A stretch of 23,985 bases of DNA from JANLQX01 sp031406385. GTDB lineage: Bacteria > Actinomycetota > Acidimicrobiia > Acidimicrobiales > JANYDT01. The translations under genes and the position numbers were made by a program. The stretch is from contig JANOHI010000410.1 in the NCBI GenBank assembly GCA_031406385.1, positions 1-23,985 of the forward strand, in the 5' to 3' direction. Under the pieces are notes generated by a model. That model saw nothing but the letters and a program-made list of their open reading frames with translations. It was not told the DNA's origin and ran no database searches. This document shows positions 1 to 7,898 of the stretch, piece after piece (within the stretch, counting starts at the first letter, position 1; each line of letters starts with the position of its first letter).

Positions 1-147
1 ATGCAGGATCCCGATCGTCCAAGGGTTGGGCGACGAGAGCCGTTCGATCGCCAACACCGGATCGACATCATCGAAGTCCATCGGCCGGATCACCGGGATG
101 AAGCGATCCGCGGTTGAGCTTTCCGTAGACCGAGCGATGGAACTCAT
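1..147 (-). CDS. rimI: Ribosomal-protein-alanine N-acetyltransferase RimI, N-terminal part (partial)
   Basis: I translated this by hand from the ATG at 147-145; the frame stays open for 49 codons to the window edge. After a Ser/Thr-rich lead of about 18 residues comes VIRPMDFDDVDPVLAIERLS followed by NPW. This is the usual opening of GNAT acetyltransferases of the RimI type, which acetylate the N-terminus of a ribosomal protein using acetyl-CoA. The acetyl-CoA binding motif lies beyond the window. The start overlaps the tsaB stop as ATGA, so the two are probably translationally coupled. tsaE-tsaB-rimI is a common bacterial order. The family call rests on the first beta-alpha unit plus context; another GNAT enzyme is possible. 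Confidence 0.8.
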   Translation of the reverse strand, partial: MSSIARSTESSTADRFIPVIRPMDFDDVDPVLAIERLSSPNPWTIGILH

Positions 148-824
148 TGGCGGAGATCCTTCGGGATCTCGGCGTCAGGTTTGCGCAGATAGCGAAGGAC
201 CACATCGTCCGGCGATGTGGCGGTGTCGATCATGCGAAGAGCAACGATCGCCGCGGTTGCGGCGTCAGGGTACGGCGGGGCGAGAACGGCCAAACCCACG
301 AACGCCTCCGGATAGACACCCAACCCGTCACCGATTGCGACGAGACAACCGTAGTCACGGAGGTTTTCGGCGGCCGCGTCGGGCGACACCGCGGCCGCGG
401 CCGCCAACGGAACCGGAGCCTCCCCGGGCGCCACCAGGAACGGCTGCACGAAGCATTGCTGGCGCCGGGCGTCGAGGACCGTGCCGAGCGCGCCCCGGTG
501 GCCACCGCCCAAGGCGACGCGCCACGCCAGAACTTCGAGGCTCCCGACGGAGACCACGGGAAGATCAAAGGCCATCGCAAGCGTGATCGCCGTCGTCACG
601 CCGACCCGCAGCCCGGTGAACATCCCCGGTCCGACGTCCACGCACACATGGGTGATCTCGTGCCGCTTCCGTCCGGCGAGGGTGAGAACCGCATCGAGAG
701 CGGGAAGAACCGTCTCCGCATGGCGCCGCGCTCGCGGCGCGTCAAACCGGGCGACGAGACCCTCGGCGTCGGCCAGGGCCACGGAGACGGCGATCGTCGA
801 TGTGTCGATCGCCGCGATCAGCAT
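144..824 (-). CDS. tsaB: tRNA threonylcarbamoyladenosine biosynthesis protein TsaB
   Basis: TsaB is the non-catalytic scaffold that pairs with TsaD, and with TsaE, to place the threonylcarbamoyl group on A37 of ANN-decoding tRNAs in the cytoplasm. The 226-residue protein starts MLIAAIDTST, the ASKHA-fold phosphate-1 strand, and carries GPGMFTGLRVG near residues 65-75, the TsaB/TsaD signature. The C-terminal YLRKPDAEI is also typical. I chose the ATG at 824 because the family starts there and GGGGAG lies a few bases upstream; the frame stays open further upstream only as an overlap with tsaE. The start overlaps the tsaE stop by 7 nt, and the stop overlaps the rimI start as ATGA. No frameshift is seen. 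Confidence 0.95.
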   Translation of the reverse strand: MLIAAIDTSTIAVSVALADAEGLVARFDAPRARRHAETVLPALDAVLTLAGRKRHEITHVCVDVGPGMFTGLRVGVTTAITLAMAFDLPVVSVGSLEVLAWRVALGGGHRGALGTVLDARRQQCFVQPFLVAPGEAPVPLAAAAAVSPDAAAENLRDYGCLVAIGDGLGVYPEAFVGLAVLAPPYPDAATAAIVALRMIDTATSPDDVVLRYLRKPDAEIPKDLRQ

Positions 825-1342
825 CGTCTCCCCGCCATCTCGGCCGAGATCGATCCGATCCGCTCGATCCATCCGCTTCCCGTGGGCGTGGAGCACGTCA
901 CCGATCGAGTCTCGTCGTCGACGAACGAAAGCGCGACAGTGAGCGGCGCATCGAACGCTTCGGCAACGATGTCGCCCCACTCGATGATCGCCGCGGCACC
1001 ATCGTCGAGGGCGTCGAACACGTCGACGGCGTCGAGATCCTCGGCGTCCCGAAGGCGATACGCGTCGAGATGCATGAGCGACCGGATCGTCGCCTCGGTG
1101 CCCGTTTCATACGTGTGGGCGATCGTGAAGGTCGGGCTCGTGACGTCATCGACAACCCCGAGCGCCGACGCCACAAGTTGGGTGAACGTCGTTTTTCCCG
1201 CACCGAGGTCACCGACGAGGAGTATCACGTCGCCGGGACGGATGGCCCGCGCCAGAGCCTCCGCCAGGCGGGACAGCATCGCCAAGTCGACCGTCGGCAT
1301 GGCGTACGCGGCAGTTCCGGGCATGCGTCGAGGTTTGCACAC
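818..1342 (-). CDS. tsaE: tRNA threonylcarbamoyladenosine biosynthesis ATPase TsaE
   Basis: TsaE is the small P-loop ATPase that regulates the TsaB-TsaD complex in t6A tRNA modification. The Walker A motif GDLGAGKTT has its Lys at residue 50 of this reading. It is followed by TSPTFTIAHTYE, HLDAYRL and IIEWGD, all family hallmarks. Three starts are possible: GTG at 1342 (an AAGGG lies just upstream), ATG at 1324 and ATG at 1300. All keep a plausible distance to the P-loop, so the N-terminus is uncertain by up to 14 residues. It is the first gene of the leftward tsaE-tsaB-rimI unit and faces away from the PAP2 gene, with a divergent spacer of about 90 bp. Confidence 0.93.
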   Translation of the reverse strand: MCKPRRMPGTAAYAMPTVDLAMLSRLAEALARAIRPGDVILLVGDLGAGKTTFTQLVASALGVVDDVTSPTFTIAHTYETGTEATIRSLMHLDAYRLRDAEDLDAVDVFDALDDGAAAIIEWGDIVAEAFDAPLTVALSFVDDETRSVTCSTPTGSGWIERIGSISAEMAGRRC

Positions 1343-1421
1343 CAGCCCTTCATCTCATTTCACGGGCGCACCGATGGCTGACACGGGGTGAACGTCGAAC
1401 CAACGGCGGGAGTACCCCCGG

Positions 1422-1427
1422 TAGCCT
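1422..1427 (+). promoter_or_regulatory. Putative -10 box TAGCCT for leaderless PAP2-family mRNA
   Basis: TAGCCT, within GGTAGCCT, ends 8 nt before the ATG at 1436. It fits the actinobacterial -10 consensus TANNNT, and the spacing would put transcription initiation at or within a base or two of the start codon. There is no convincing Shine-Dalgarno before this ATG. The same octamer at near-identical spacing recurs before hemE and before the small hypothetical gene at 10283. No clear -35 box is visible. Confidence 0.55.
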
Positions 1428-1435
1428 GGAAGTCA

Positions 1436-2677
1436 ATGGAGGTCATCAACACGCGGGGCGGATCCAACGAGTCGCCGGTGGCGATCTCGATAGCGGCGGC
1501 CGCGCCGACTCCGCTCGGTCTCACCGTCAAGACCTGGACGCGGATTCGCACCATCTCAATGGCGCAGTACGTGGTCGCCACCGCGCTCTATCTTCGGTCG
1601 ACCGAGGCCATTCCGTCGGACCGCGAGATCATCGCCGGGTGGATTCTCGGCCTGGCTCTCGTGGCCACGATCGGCCGTACCCGACGCGACGTGATCGTCA
1701 CGCTGGCGAGCTGGGTCCCCTTCCTTCTGGCGTTGTTCCTCTACGACTTCGCACGCGCCGTCGGCCATTGGATCGATGCGCCGCTGGCGGTGACCCCCCA
1801 AATCACGATCGACCGATGGCTCGGCGGTGGTCGTCTGTGGACCGAACGTCTCCAGGATTGGCTGGTCTCGCCGAAAGCGGGGCTCGGCCGACTCACGATC
1901 GCCGAGTCCGAGCGGATTCTCAAGACGGATAGCTCCACGGTCCGCTGGTACGACATCGTCGTGAGCGCGGTGTATCAGTCCCACTTCTTGGTGCCGTACC
2001 TCACCGCTGGAATCCTGTGGCGCACCCGCATCCGTTGGCGTTGGTACGCGGCAACGTTCGTCTCGGTGAACTTCGCAAGCTGCGCGATCTTCGCGTTGTA
2101 TGCCACGGCACCGCCCTGGTACGCCGCCCGCAATGGCCTCATCGATCCTTTCCCACGTGTGCTCGCCGGACGGGCGTGGAGCCATGTCGGACTGAATTTC
2201 GCCTCGCGCGTGATCGAGAAGGGACAGGGAACCGTGAACCCGTTCGCGGCAATCCCTTCCCTCCACAGCGCGCAGGCGCTCATGGTCTGCATCTTCCTCT
2301 GGGGTGTCGTCTGGAGACCCCTCCGTCCCCTGCTCGTACTCTTGCCGCTGGCGATGGCGTTCGCCCTCGTGTACTCCGGCGAGCACTATGTGATCGATGT
2401 CTTCGCCGGATGGGGGATGGTTGCGCTGGCGCTCACCATCGGCTGGCGTCTGCGCATCCGCAAGGGCTGGGCCAGTCCGTTCCGCTGGCCCGAGCGGCGA
2501 CGGGCCACCGCATCGTCTCCACCGGGCTCTCCCGCTTCACCGTCGTCTCCCGCCGCCCACGCTCCCGCGGGGCCCGTAGTGTCCACCCATGGATTGGAAC
2601 GACGGATCGCATCGCCGCTGGCTGAAGTCGGAAACGGATCGGCTGTTGCGGACCGCTCAGGCGTCGCGTCACCCTGA
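1436..2677 (+). CDS. PAP2/AUR1-family integral membrane phosphatase or phosphotransferase
   Basis: This is a multi-pass membrane protein of about 413 residues. Hydrophobic segments lie near residues 64-80, 88-105, 182-196, 205-222, 280-291, 298-313 and 325-337. The catalytic motifs of the PAP2 superfamily are present as PSLHSAQ (residues 274-280, His277) and SGEHYVIDVFAG (His317 and Asp321). Together they resemble the inositol-phosphorylceramide synthase (AUR1)-like subgroup, which moves phospho-head groups between lipids or dephosphorylates lipid phosphates at the membrane. The substrate cannot be read from sequence. I prefer the ATG at 1436 to the upstream ATG at 1388 because of the TAGCCT box 8 nt before it. 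The Pro/Ser/Ala-rich tail after about residue 345 looks disordered and overlaps the next gene by 89 nt in another frame. Confidence 0.87.
   Translation: MEVINTRGGSNESPVAISIAAAAPTPLGLTVKTWTRIRTISMAQYVVATALYLRSTEAIPSDREIIAGWILGLALVATIGRTRRDVIVTLASWVPFLLALFLYDFARAVGHWIDAPLAVTPQITIDRWLGGGRLWTERLQDWLVSPKAGLGRLTIAESERILKTDSSTVRWYDIVVSAVYQSHFLVPYLTAGILWRTRIRWRWYAATFVSVNFASCAIFALYATAPPWYAARNGLIDPFPRVLAGRAWSHVGLNFASRVIEKGQGTVNPFAAIPSLHSAQALMVCIFLWGVVWRPLRPLLVLLPLAMAFALVYSGEHYVIDVFAGWGMVALALTIGWRLRIRKGWASPFRWPERRRATASSPPGSPASPSSPAAHAPAGPVVSTHGLERRIASPLAEVGNGSAVADRSGVASP
2577..2582 (+). promoter_or_regulatory. Putative -10 box TAGTGT inside the PAP2 3' end
   Basis: TAGTGT fits TANNNT and ends 6 nt before the ATG at 2589. 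It lies within the PAP2 coding tail, so it would be an intragenic promoter giving the isomerase a leaderless transcript. No Shine-Dalgarno is seen before 2589. The match is weaker than at the three GGTAGCCT sites. Confidence 0.35.
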
Positions 2678-3839
2678 CGGCGGTTTCGCGTGGCTCGACA
2701 CGCAGTGCCGGCCTGAGCTTGCCCGTCCGGTTGAGACATGGATCACCACTCGGATGACCCATGTGCTGTCGCTGGGCGTCCTCCTCGGTCACGCCGACTG
2801 TGCCGAGTTGGTGGATCACGGCGTCGCCGCCTTGAATGGTCTGCTGCGCGACGCCGAGCATGGCGGATGGTTCACGTCCACCGACCCTGCTCTCTCTATT
2901 GAAAAGCGCGCGTACGATCACGATTTCGTTCTCCTTGCCGCGTCGAGCGCTCACGTTGCGGCCCGACCAGGTGCCCGAGCACTGCTCGACGAAGCCATCG
3001 AGGTGTTCGAGTCGCACTTCTGGGACGAGGCAAACGGGCGAATCGTCGACGTGTGGAACGCCGATTGGAGCGTTGCCGAGCCCTACCTCGGCGCGAATGC
3101 CAACATGCACGGCGTCGAGAGCTGCCTGGCCGTCGCCGACGCGACCGGCGACGGGCGATGGCTCGATCGTGCCTTCCGCATTGCCGATTGGTTCATCAAC
3201 ACCCAGGCACGGCACAACGAGTGGCGGATCCCGGAGCATTTCACTCCGGTCGGGGAAACCCTGTTCGACTACAACGTGGACCAGCCGAACCACCCGTTCC
3301 GTCCCTACGGAGCGACCGTCGGGCATGCGTTCGAATGGTCGCGCCTGCTCCTTCACCTCGACGCCGCTCTTCGCGAACGGTCGTCCGCCGAGCCGGCGAT
3401 CGCGCACCCCCGGACGCCGACCTGGTTGGTGTCGTCGGCCAAGTCGCTCTTCGCCCGGGCCGTGACGGACGGCTGGTCGACCGACGGTGCGTCGGGGTTC
3501 GTCTACACGACCGACTGGGACGGCGACGCCGTGGTCCGAGATCGTCTCCACTGGGTGGCGTGCGAGGCAATCGCCGCCGCCGCCGCGCTGCTCGACGCCG
3601 CGAACGACGATTTCTACAACGACTACTACGAGCAGTGGTGGTCGTTCGCCATCGAGCACTTCGTCGACCTTCGCAATGGATCGTGGATCCACCAACTCGA
3701 CTCCCGGAACAACCCGGCGCAATCGGTGTGGTCGGGCAAGCCCGATGTGTACCACGCCGTGCAGGCTTGTCTGCTGCCACGTCTGCCGCTGTTCCCGTCG
3801 ATCGCGCTGGCGATGGCCGGGGGTCACCTCGTCACATGA
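2589..3839 (+). CDS. YihS-like aldose-ketose isomerase (AGE family)
   Basis: This 416-residue protein matches the length and motif order of E. coli YihS, as far as I can recall that sequence. It opens W-N-x3-SHRRWLKSETDRLL, then VETWITTRMTHV. The three catalytic-region histidines fall in NANMHGVE (His174), GHAFEW (His246) and PDVYHAVQ (His389), matching YihS His176, His248 and His383. DYN..NP..RPYG, GFVYTTDWDG and NGSW also agree. YihS and the related mannose isomerases interconvert aldoses and ketoses such as mannose/fructose or sulfoquinovose/sulfofructose in the cytoplasm. No other sulfoquinovose genes are present, so mannose isomerase activity is as likely. The start at 2589 is supported by the conserved N-terminus despite the 89-nt overlap with the PAP2 gene. 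Confidence 0.9.
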   Translation: MDWNDGSHRRWLKSETDRLLRTAQASRHPDGGFAWLDTQCRPELARPVETWITTRMTHVLSLGVLLGHADCAELVDHGVAALNGLLRDAEHGGWFTSTDPALSIEKRAYDHDFVLLAASSAHVAARPGARALLDEAIEVFESHFWDEANGRIVDVWNADWSVAEPYLGANANMHGVESCLAVADATGDGRWLDRAFRIADWFINTQARHNEWRIPEHFTPVGETLFDYNVDQPNHPFRPYGATVGHAFEWSRLLLHLDAALRERSSAEPAIAHPRTPTWLVSSAKSLFARAVTDGWSTDGASGFVYTTDWDGDAVVRDRLHWVACEAIAAAAALLDAANDDFYNDYYEQWWSFAIEHFVDLRNGSWIHQLDSRNNPAQSVWSGKPDVYHAVQACLLPRLPLFPSIALAMAGGHLVT

Positions 3840-3853
3840 CACTTCACCGGCCA

Positions 3854-3867
3854 GCAGGCCGCCCTGC
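3854..3867. terminator. Small hairpin between convergent genes
   Basis: GCAGG-CCGC-CCTGC forms a 5-bp perfect stem in the 33-bp gap between the ends of the isomerase (plus) and the hydrolase (minus). Its position suits a bidirectional terminator. There is no T tract on either side and the stem is short, so this is only a candidate. Confidence 0.3.
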
Positions 3868-3872
3868 GGTGC

Positions 3873-4895
3873 TCAACCGGTGGACTGCACCTCGTCGGCG
3901 AACGACGCGAGCACGCGTGCGAACTCGCCGCGGCATTCCAACATCGGGACATGGCCGACGTCGGGAAAGGTGTGCAGCCGTCCGTTGGGCAGCAGCCGGA
4001 GGAGGTCCTCGGACTGGCTCGGTGGGGTGAGACGGTCGTCGGCACCGACCATGACGAGCGACGGGGTCGTGACCGACGGCAGCGACGACCGCAGATCGTG
4101 GGACAGTAGCGGAAGCAAGGAATTCGTCATCGCCACCGGCGACATCGCGTCGAGCATCAGGCGGTGCTGCTCCACCGCGATCGGATCGGGGTTCTTCCCG
4201 AAGACGTAGCGGTTCGCCGCATAGGCAACGTCGCCGCGCGGAGCCTGTTGGATTCGCCCGATCAGTTCGGGGTGCCGAGCGCTGAGCGACGTGAGTTGAG
4301 GTTGCAGCGAACGCAGGACCCTCGGCAGATGCCCGACGTCGAACGCTGCGGTGTCGCAGAACACGAGGCCGCTCACGCGTGATGAACGAACGCCCGGATG
4401 ATCGACGGCGAATCGCCCGAGCCCCATGCCGCCCATGGAGTGACCGAGCACGACGGCATCGGTGAGGTCGAAGTGCTCGAGGAGCGTCGCCACGTCTTTC
4501 CCGAGTTGGGCGACACCGTACCCGTCGCGCCCTGGGCGGCTTCGGCCGTGCCCCCTCCAGTCGAGGGCGATCACTCGGAAGCGATCACCCAGGTCGGTGA
4601 GCGCGTGGTTGTAGAGCGCGGCGGCCAGGTTGACACCGTGGAGCAGCACGATCGGCTTCGCGTCGACACGACCGTGTTCGACAGCGTGGAGTTGACCGCC
4701 GTCGGCCGACGCGAACAGATGGTGTCTGGTGCCAATCGGTTCCGTGAGGTACTCCATCGCACGCGCCACCCGCTCGCGATCCACACCGGTCCGCCGACGG
4801 TCCGACGCCGCCAGCCACTTGGTCGCTCCGTATCCGGCGCTGAGGAGAACGCTGACGATGCCAGCGGTGATCAGGCCCGTCCGACGCTCAGCCAC
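3873..4895 (-). CDS. Alpha/beta-fold hydrolase with N-terminal membrane anchor
   Basis: This is a 340-residue alpha/beta hydrolase. Residues 7-29 form a hydrophobic segment that is likely an uncleaved anchor or signal. The hydrolase domain starts near residue 67 with VLLHG (oxyanion region), DWRGHGRS, the nucleophile elbow GHSMGG (Ser153), the acid in VGADD (about Asp286) and the base in DVGHVPM (His315). The substrate is unknown. The frame is open back to 5075, but that part lies over alr. I chose GTG at 4895, which overlaps the alr stop by 8 nt (GTGGCTGA) and so suggests translational coupling. An alpha/beta hydrolase after alr and before tsaE is a familiar actinobacterial order. Confidence 0.88.
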   Translation of the reverse strand: MAERRTGLITAGIVSVLLSAGYGATKWLAASDRRRTGVDRERVARAMEYLTEPIGTRHHLFASADGGQLHAVEHGRVDAKPIVLLHGVNLAAALYNHALTDLGDRFRVIALDWRGHGRSRPGRDGYGVAQLGKDVATLLEHFDLTDAVVLGHSMGGMGLGRFAVDHPGVRSSRVSGLVFCDTAAFDVGHLPRVLRSLQPQLTSLSARHPELIGRIQQAPRGDVAYAANRYVFGKNPDPIAVEQHRLMLDAMSPVAMTNSLLPLLSHDLRSSLPSVTTPSLVMVGADDRLTPPSQSEDLLRLLPNGRLHTFPDVGHVPMLECRGEFARVLASFADEVQSTG

Positions 4896-6066
4896 GTGCT
4901 GTCGAAACCTCCGTGTCGAGGAACCGGCGCGGCACCCGCTTGGAGATTCCGCAGGTGATCTCATAGGCGATCGTGTCGAGACTCTGTGCCCAGTCCCATG
5001 GCGTGATGCGCTCCGCGCCCTGGGAACCGAGGAGAACCACCTCGTCTCCCCGCTCGACGATCGCGCCGGCCTCATCGGCAGGGCCGCAGTCGATCACGAT
5101 CTGGTCCATTGTGATTCGCCCAGCGATCGGGTAGCGCTGGCCGTTGATCAATACCTGGCCGCCCACCGACGACAACCGCCGGGGCACGCCATCGGCGTAG
5201 CCGATCGGCACGGTCGCGACGACCGAATCGCGGGCCAACTCGTAGGCCAGGCCGTAGGAGATCTTCGACCCGGCGGCCAGTCGCTTCGTGTGGGCGACAC
5301 GACTGGTCAGATGGAGCGGCGCCCGGAGCGATACCCCGAACGTCTCAGCATCGCAACCGAGATCCGGATCATTCCCATACAGCGACACGCCCACGCGGAC
5401 CATGTCGTAGCGGGCCCGCGGGTGAGCGAGCGCACCAGCGGAGTTCGACGCATGGCACACGCCGGGATCGATGCCGGCGGCCACGAGTGCTGCAAGAACA
5501 TCGTCGAATCGATCGAGCTGATGATAGGTGTACGGATGATTTGGGTTGTCCCAATCCACGATGTCCGCCACGGCCAGGTGGGTGAAGGTCCCGGCGAGTT
5601 CGAGCACCGTGGATGCATCGACGGCCTGCGCCAGGGCGAGCGCCTCGCTCGCCGACGCGCCCACTCGGTGCATCCCGGTGTCAACCTTCAGATGCACGCC
5701 GGTGCCGACGGGCGCTGCGGCGGCGTGGAGCGCGCCGATCCGGTCGAAGGAGTACACCGTCGGCGTGAGTTTGTGCTCGAGCACCGCCACCTCAGCGCCG
5801 AGCGGGAACTCCGAGAGCAACAAGATGGGCCATCCGATACCGGCCTCGCGAAGTTCCACGCCTTCCTCGACCGTCGCCACAGCAAGCATGGATGCGCCAC
5901 CCTCCACGGCCGCGCGCGCACACTGCACGGCCCCGTGGCCGTAGCCATCGGCCTTGACGACTGCGCAGACGTTCGCAGGCGCAACGTGTTCGACAAACGC
6001 ATGGGCGTTGTGACGAACCGCGTCGAGGTCGATCCAGGCGGTTGTGGGGCGGAACTGCTCGCTCAT
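4888..6066 (-). CDS. alr: Alanine racemase
   Basis: Alr is a PLP-dependent fold-type III enzyme that converts L-alanine to D-alanine for peptidoglycan. The 392-residue protein has the PLP lysine in AVVKADGYGHGA (Lys38) and the catalytic tyrosine in the ISYG segment, followed by VPIGYADGVPR and ITMDQIVIDCG. The start MSEQFRPTTAWIDLDAVRHN at 6066 matches the family and lies 22 nt past the nnr stop, with only a weak Shine-Dalgarno; the frame extends to 6162 but that part overlaps nnr. It is probably co-transcribed with nnr upstream and the hydrolase downstream. The length is normal and the key residues are intact. Confidence 0.96.
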   Translation of the reverse strand: MSEQFRPTTAWIDLDAVRHNAHAFVEHVAPANVCAVVKADGYGHGAVQCARAAVEGGASMLAVATVEEGVELREAGIGWPILLLSEFPLGAEVAVLEHKLTPTVYSFDRIGALHAAAAPVGTGVHLKVDTGMHRVGASASEALALAQAVDASTVLELAGTFTHLAVADIVDWDNPNHPYTYHQLDRFDDVLAALVAAGIDPGVCHASNSAGALAHPRARYDMVRVGVSLYGNDPDLGCDAETFGVSLRAPLHLTSRVAHTKRLAAGSKISYGLAYELARDSVVATVPIGYADGVPRRLSSVGGQVLINGQRYPIAGRITMDQIVIDCGPADEAGAIVERGDEVVLLGSQGAERITPWDWAQSLDTIAYEITCGISKRVPRRFLDTEVSTARG

Positions 6067-6088
6067 GTTGCGTCCAGTCTCGCCGACG

Positions 6089-7477
6089 TCACGGGGCTGT
6101 CGGGACCCCTTGCGTCCATTCGTTGAGAAGGTCGGCGACGAGCGTTGGAAGGTCACCGGCAATCAGACCGACGGAGCGACCTCGCATCGCCGCGGCACCG
6201 TGCACGAATGCCGCCGTTGCCGCGGCACGGAAGGGGTCTATTCCCTGGGCGCAGAACGCCGCAATCAACCCGGTCAGCACGTCGCCAGAGCCAGCAGTGG
6301 CCAGGCGCTGGTCGGAGGATCGGACCACTTCGACCTGCCCATCGGGCGAAGCCACCACGGTGGTCGGTCCCTTGAGCAACACGACGGCGTTCGCCCGCGA
6401 TGCGAAGTCTCGGGTCGAGGCAATGCGGTCGGACAGCGGAGGGTTGCCCGAGAGCCGGGTGAACTCGCCGTCGTGGGGCGTCAGGATCATTGGCTGTCGC
6501 GCCGCAGCAAGAAGCTCCGGCGTCACCGCGCCGAGCCCGTCGCCGTCGAGGATCACCGGCATCTCGAACGGCAGTGCGTCGAGGAGCGAGCGAACCTCGG
6601 CATGGGTCGCCACATCAGAACCGAGACCCGGACCGACGACCACCACGGCACAGCGCTTCGCATGCGCTGCCGCTATCGCCCCCCAGTCAGTGGACGGAAG
6701 CTCCATCCCGACGACCTCGTCGCCACTGTGGATCGTGCCCGGGATGGCCAGACGGACGAGCGATGCGCCGCTGCGGGCCGCTGAATGAGCGCTCAGGACG
6801 GCGGCGCCGGTCATGCCGGGACTGCCCGCGATCACGAGGACCGCGTGGTTCCATTTGTGGGAGTCGACGGCAGAACGGCGGAGCCGTCCCCGCACCGTCG
6901 CCTGGTCGAGCAGCCAGGTTCGCACCCGATCTTCCGGTAATGGACCGATTCCGATGTCGACGACGCGGATCTCGCCGGCCAGCGACGCACCGGGTTCGAA
7001 CAGCAGTCCCGGCTTCGGCGCGACGAACGTGACCGTGACGTCAGCATGAGGTGGCGAGCAGCCCTCGAAGAGCTCGCCTGTTCGCGCGTCGACGCCAGAT
7101 GGGATGTCGACGGCCAGCACCTTCGTCTGCCCACCCACTGACGGGAAGGTGACCGCCCGAACCGTTCCCGTGCCGAACATGGCGTCGATCACGAGGTCGA
7201 CCCCATCGATGTACTCGGGAGTCGGCGCGTTGCGACCGATACGGACGAGCTGCACAGATACGCCCCAAGACTTCAGCACACCGGCCGCGACCGCCCCATC
7301 GGCCCCGTTGTTGCCGGGCCCGGCGAGCACGACGACACGTCGTCCGTAGACCCCACCCATCATCGAGCGTGCCGTCCATGCGACTGCTCGGCCCGCTCGT
7401 TCGATGAGCACGCGCTCGGGGACACCGCTCCGGGTGTCGATCTCGCGCATCTGCGCTGGCGTGACAACGGGAATCAT
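6089..7477 (-). CDS. nnr: Bifunctional NAD(P)HX epimerase / ADP-dependent NAD(P)HX dehydratase
   Basis: This metabolite-repair enzyme restores hydrated NADH and NADPH. The N-terminal epimerase (YjeF_N) domain spans roughly residues 1-200, with GPGNNGADG at 53-61 and DIPSGVDA at 124-131. The C-terminal ribokinase-like dehydratase domain carries GPGLG (282-286), DGDGL (311-315), TPHDGEF (333-339), LLKGPTTVV and AGSGDVLTG (395-403). At 462 residues it has the normal length of the fused bacterial form. Its ATG at 7477 overlaps the acpS stop as ATGA, so it is likely coupled to acpS. alr follows after 22 nt. Confidence 0.95.
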   Translation of the reverse strand: MIPVVTPAQMREIDTRSGVPERVLIERAGRAVAWTARSMMGGVYGRRVVVLAGPGNNGADGAVAAGVLKSWGVSVQLVRIGRNAPTPEYIDGVDLVIDAMFGTGTVRAVTFPSVGGQTKVLAVDIPSGVDARTGELFEGCSPPHADVTVTFVAPKPGLLFEPGASLAGEIRVVDIGIGPLPEDRVRTWLLDQATVRGRLRRSAVDSHKWNHAVLVIAGSPGMTGAAVLSAHSAARSGASLVRLAIPGTIHSGDEVVGMELPSTDWGAIAAAHAKRCAVVVVGPGLGSDVATHAEVRSLLDALPFEMPVILDGDGLGAVTPELLAAARQPMILTPHDGEFTRLSGNPPLSDRIASTRDFASRANAVVLLKGPTTVVASPDGQVEVVRSSDQRLATAGSGDVLTGLIAAFCAQGIDPFRAAATAAFVHGAAAMRGRSVGLIAGDLPTLVADLLNEWTQGVPTAP

Positions 7478-7848
7478 CGCTCGGCGATCACGTAGGCAGC
7501 GGCCGTTGTTTCCGTATGGGTGAGCGACACATGCCAGCGAACGATTCCACGCTCATCGGCAAGACGGGCGGCATCACCGGAGATCAGCAGGGTCGGGACT
7601 CCGTCGGCGGCCCGAATCACCTCGACATCATGGAAGCCGAAGGCACCGAGTCCGAGGCCCATAGCCTTCATCACCGCCTCCTTCGCGGCGAACCTCACGG
7701 CGAAGCGCTCCGCCGAATCGCGCGCCCGCTCGGCGTAGGCCCGCTCACCGGTGGTGAAGCACCTCTCACGAATCGACGGGGTTCGAAGGAGCGTCTCACG
7801 CATCCGCGCCACGTCGACCACGTCGATGCCGATCCCGACAATGCTCAT
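7474..7848 (-). CDS. acpS: Holo-[acyl-carrier-protein] synthase
   Basis: AcpS transfers 4'-phosphopantetheine from CoA to acyl carrier protein. The 124-residue protein starts MSIVGIGIDVVDVARM, which holds the conserved metal-binding Asp. It then has the second motif FAAKEAVMKAMG and ends HVSLTHTETTAAAYVIAE, all typical. I chose the ATG at 7848 because the family begins there, with CAAGG just upstream; the longer open frame to 8049 lies over the glmS 3' end. The gap from the glmS stop is 50 nt. A weak TTGGGG/TACAAC pair in that gap could be an internal promoter but is not convincing. Confidence 0.96.
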   Translation of the reverse strand: MSIVGIGIDVVDVARMRETLLRTPSIRERCFTTGERAYAERARDSAERFAVRFAAKEAVMKAMGLGLGAFGFHDVEVIRAADGVPTLLISGDAARLADERGIVRWHVSLTHTETTAAAYVIAER

Positions 7849-7898
7849 CCCTTGGTTGTACACCCTCGCGGGTATTCCCCAAGCGGACCAGGCGTGAA

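Noticed and set aside
147..1391. Long plus-strand open frame of 414 codons opposite tsaB and tsaE
   Set aside because: It lies wholly antisense to two clearly conserved genes, is Arg/Gly/Asp-rich with no family motif, and reflects the lack of stop codons in high-GC DNA.
2433..3842. 469-codon minus-strand frame opposite the isomerase
   Set aside because: It is fully antisense to the YihS-like gene, which has conserved catalytic histidines. The antisense product shows no recognisable domain.
4896..5075. Longer N-terminus for the alpha/beta hydrolase
   Set aside because: The extra 60 residues lie over the alr C-terminal coding region and are Arg/Ser-rich. The GTG at 4895 gives a membrane segment and a tight overlap with alr.
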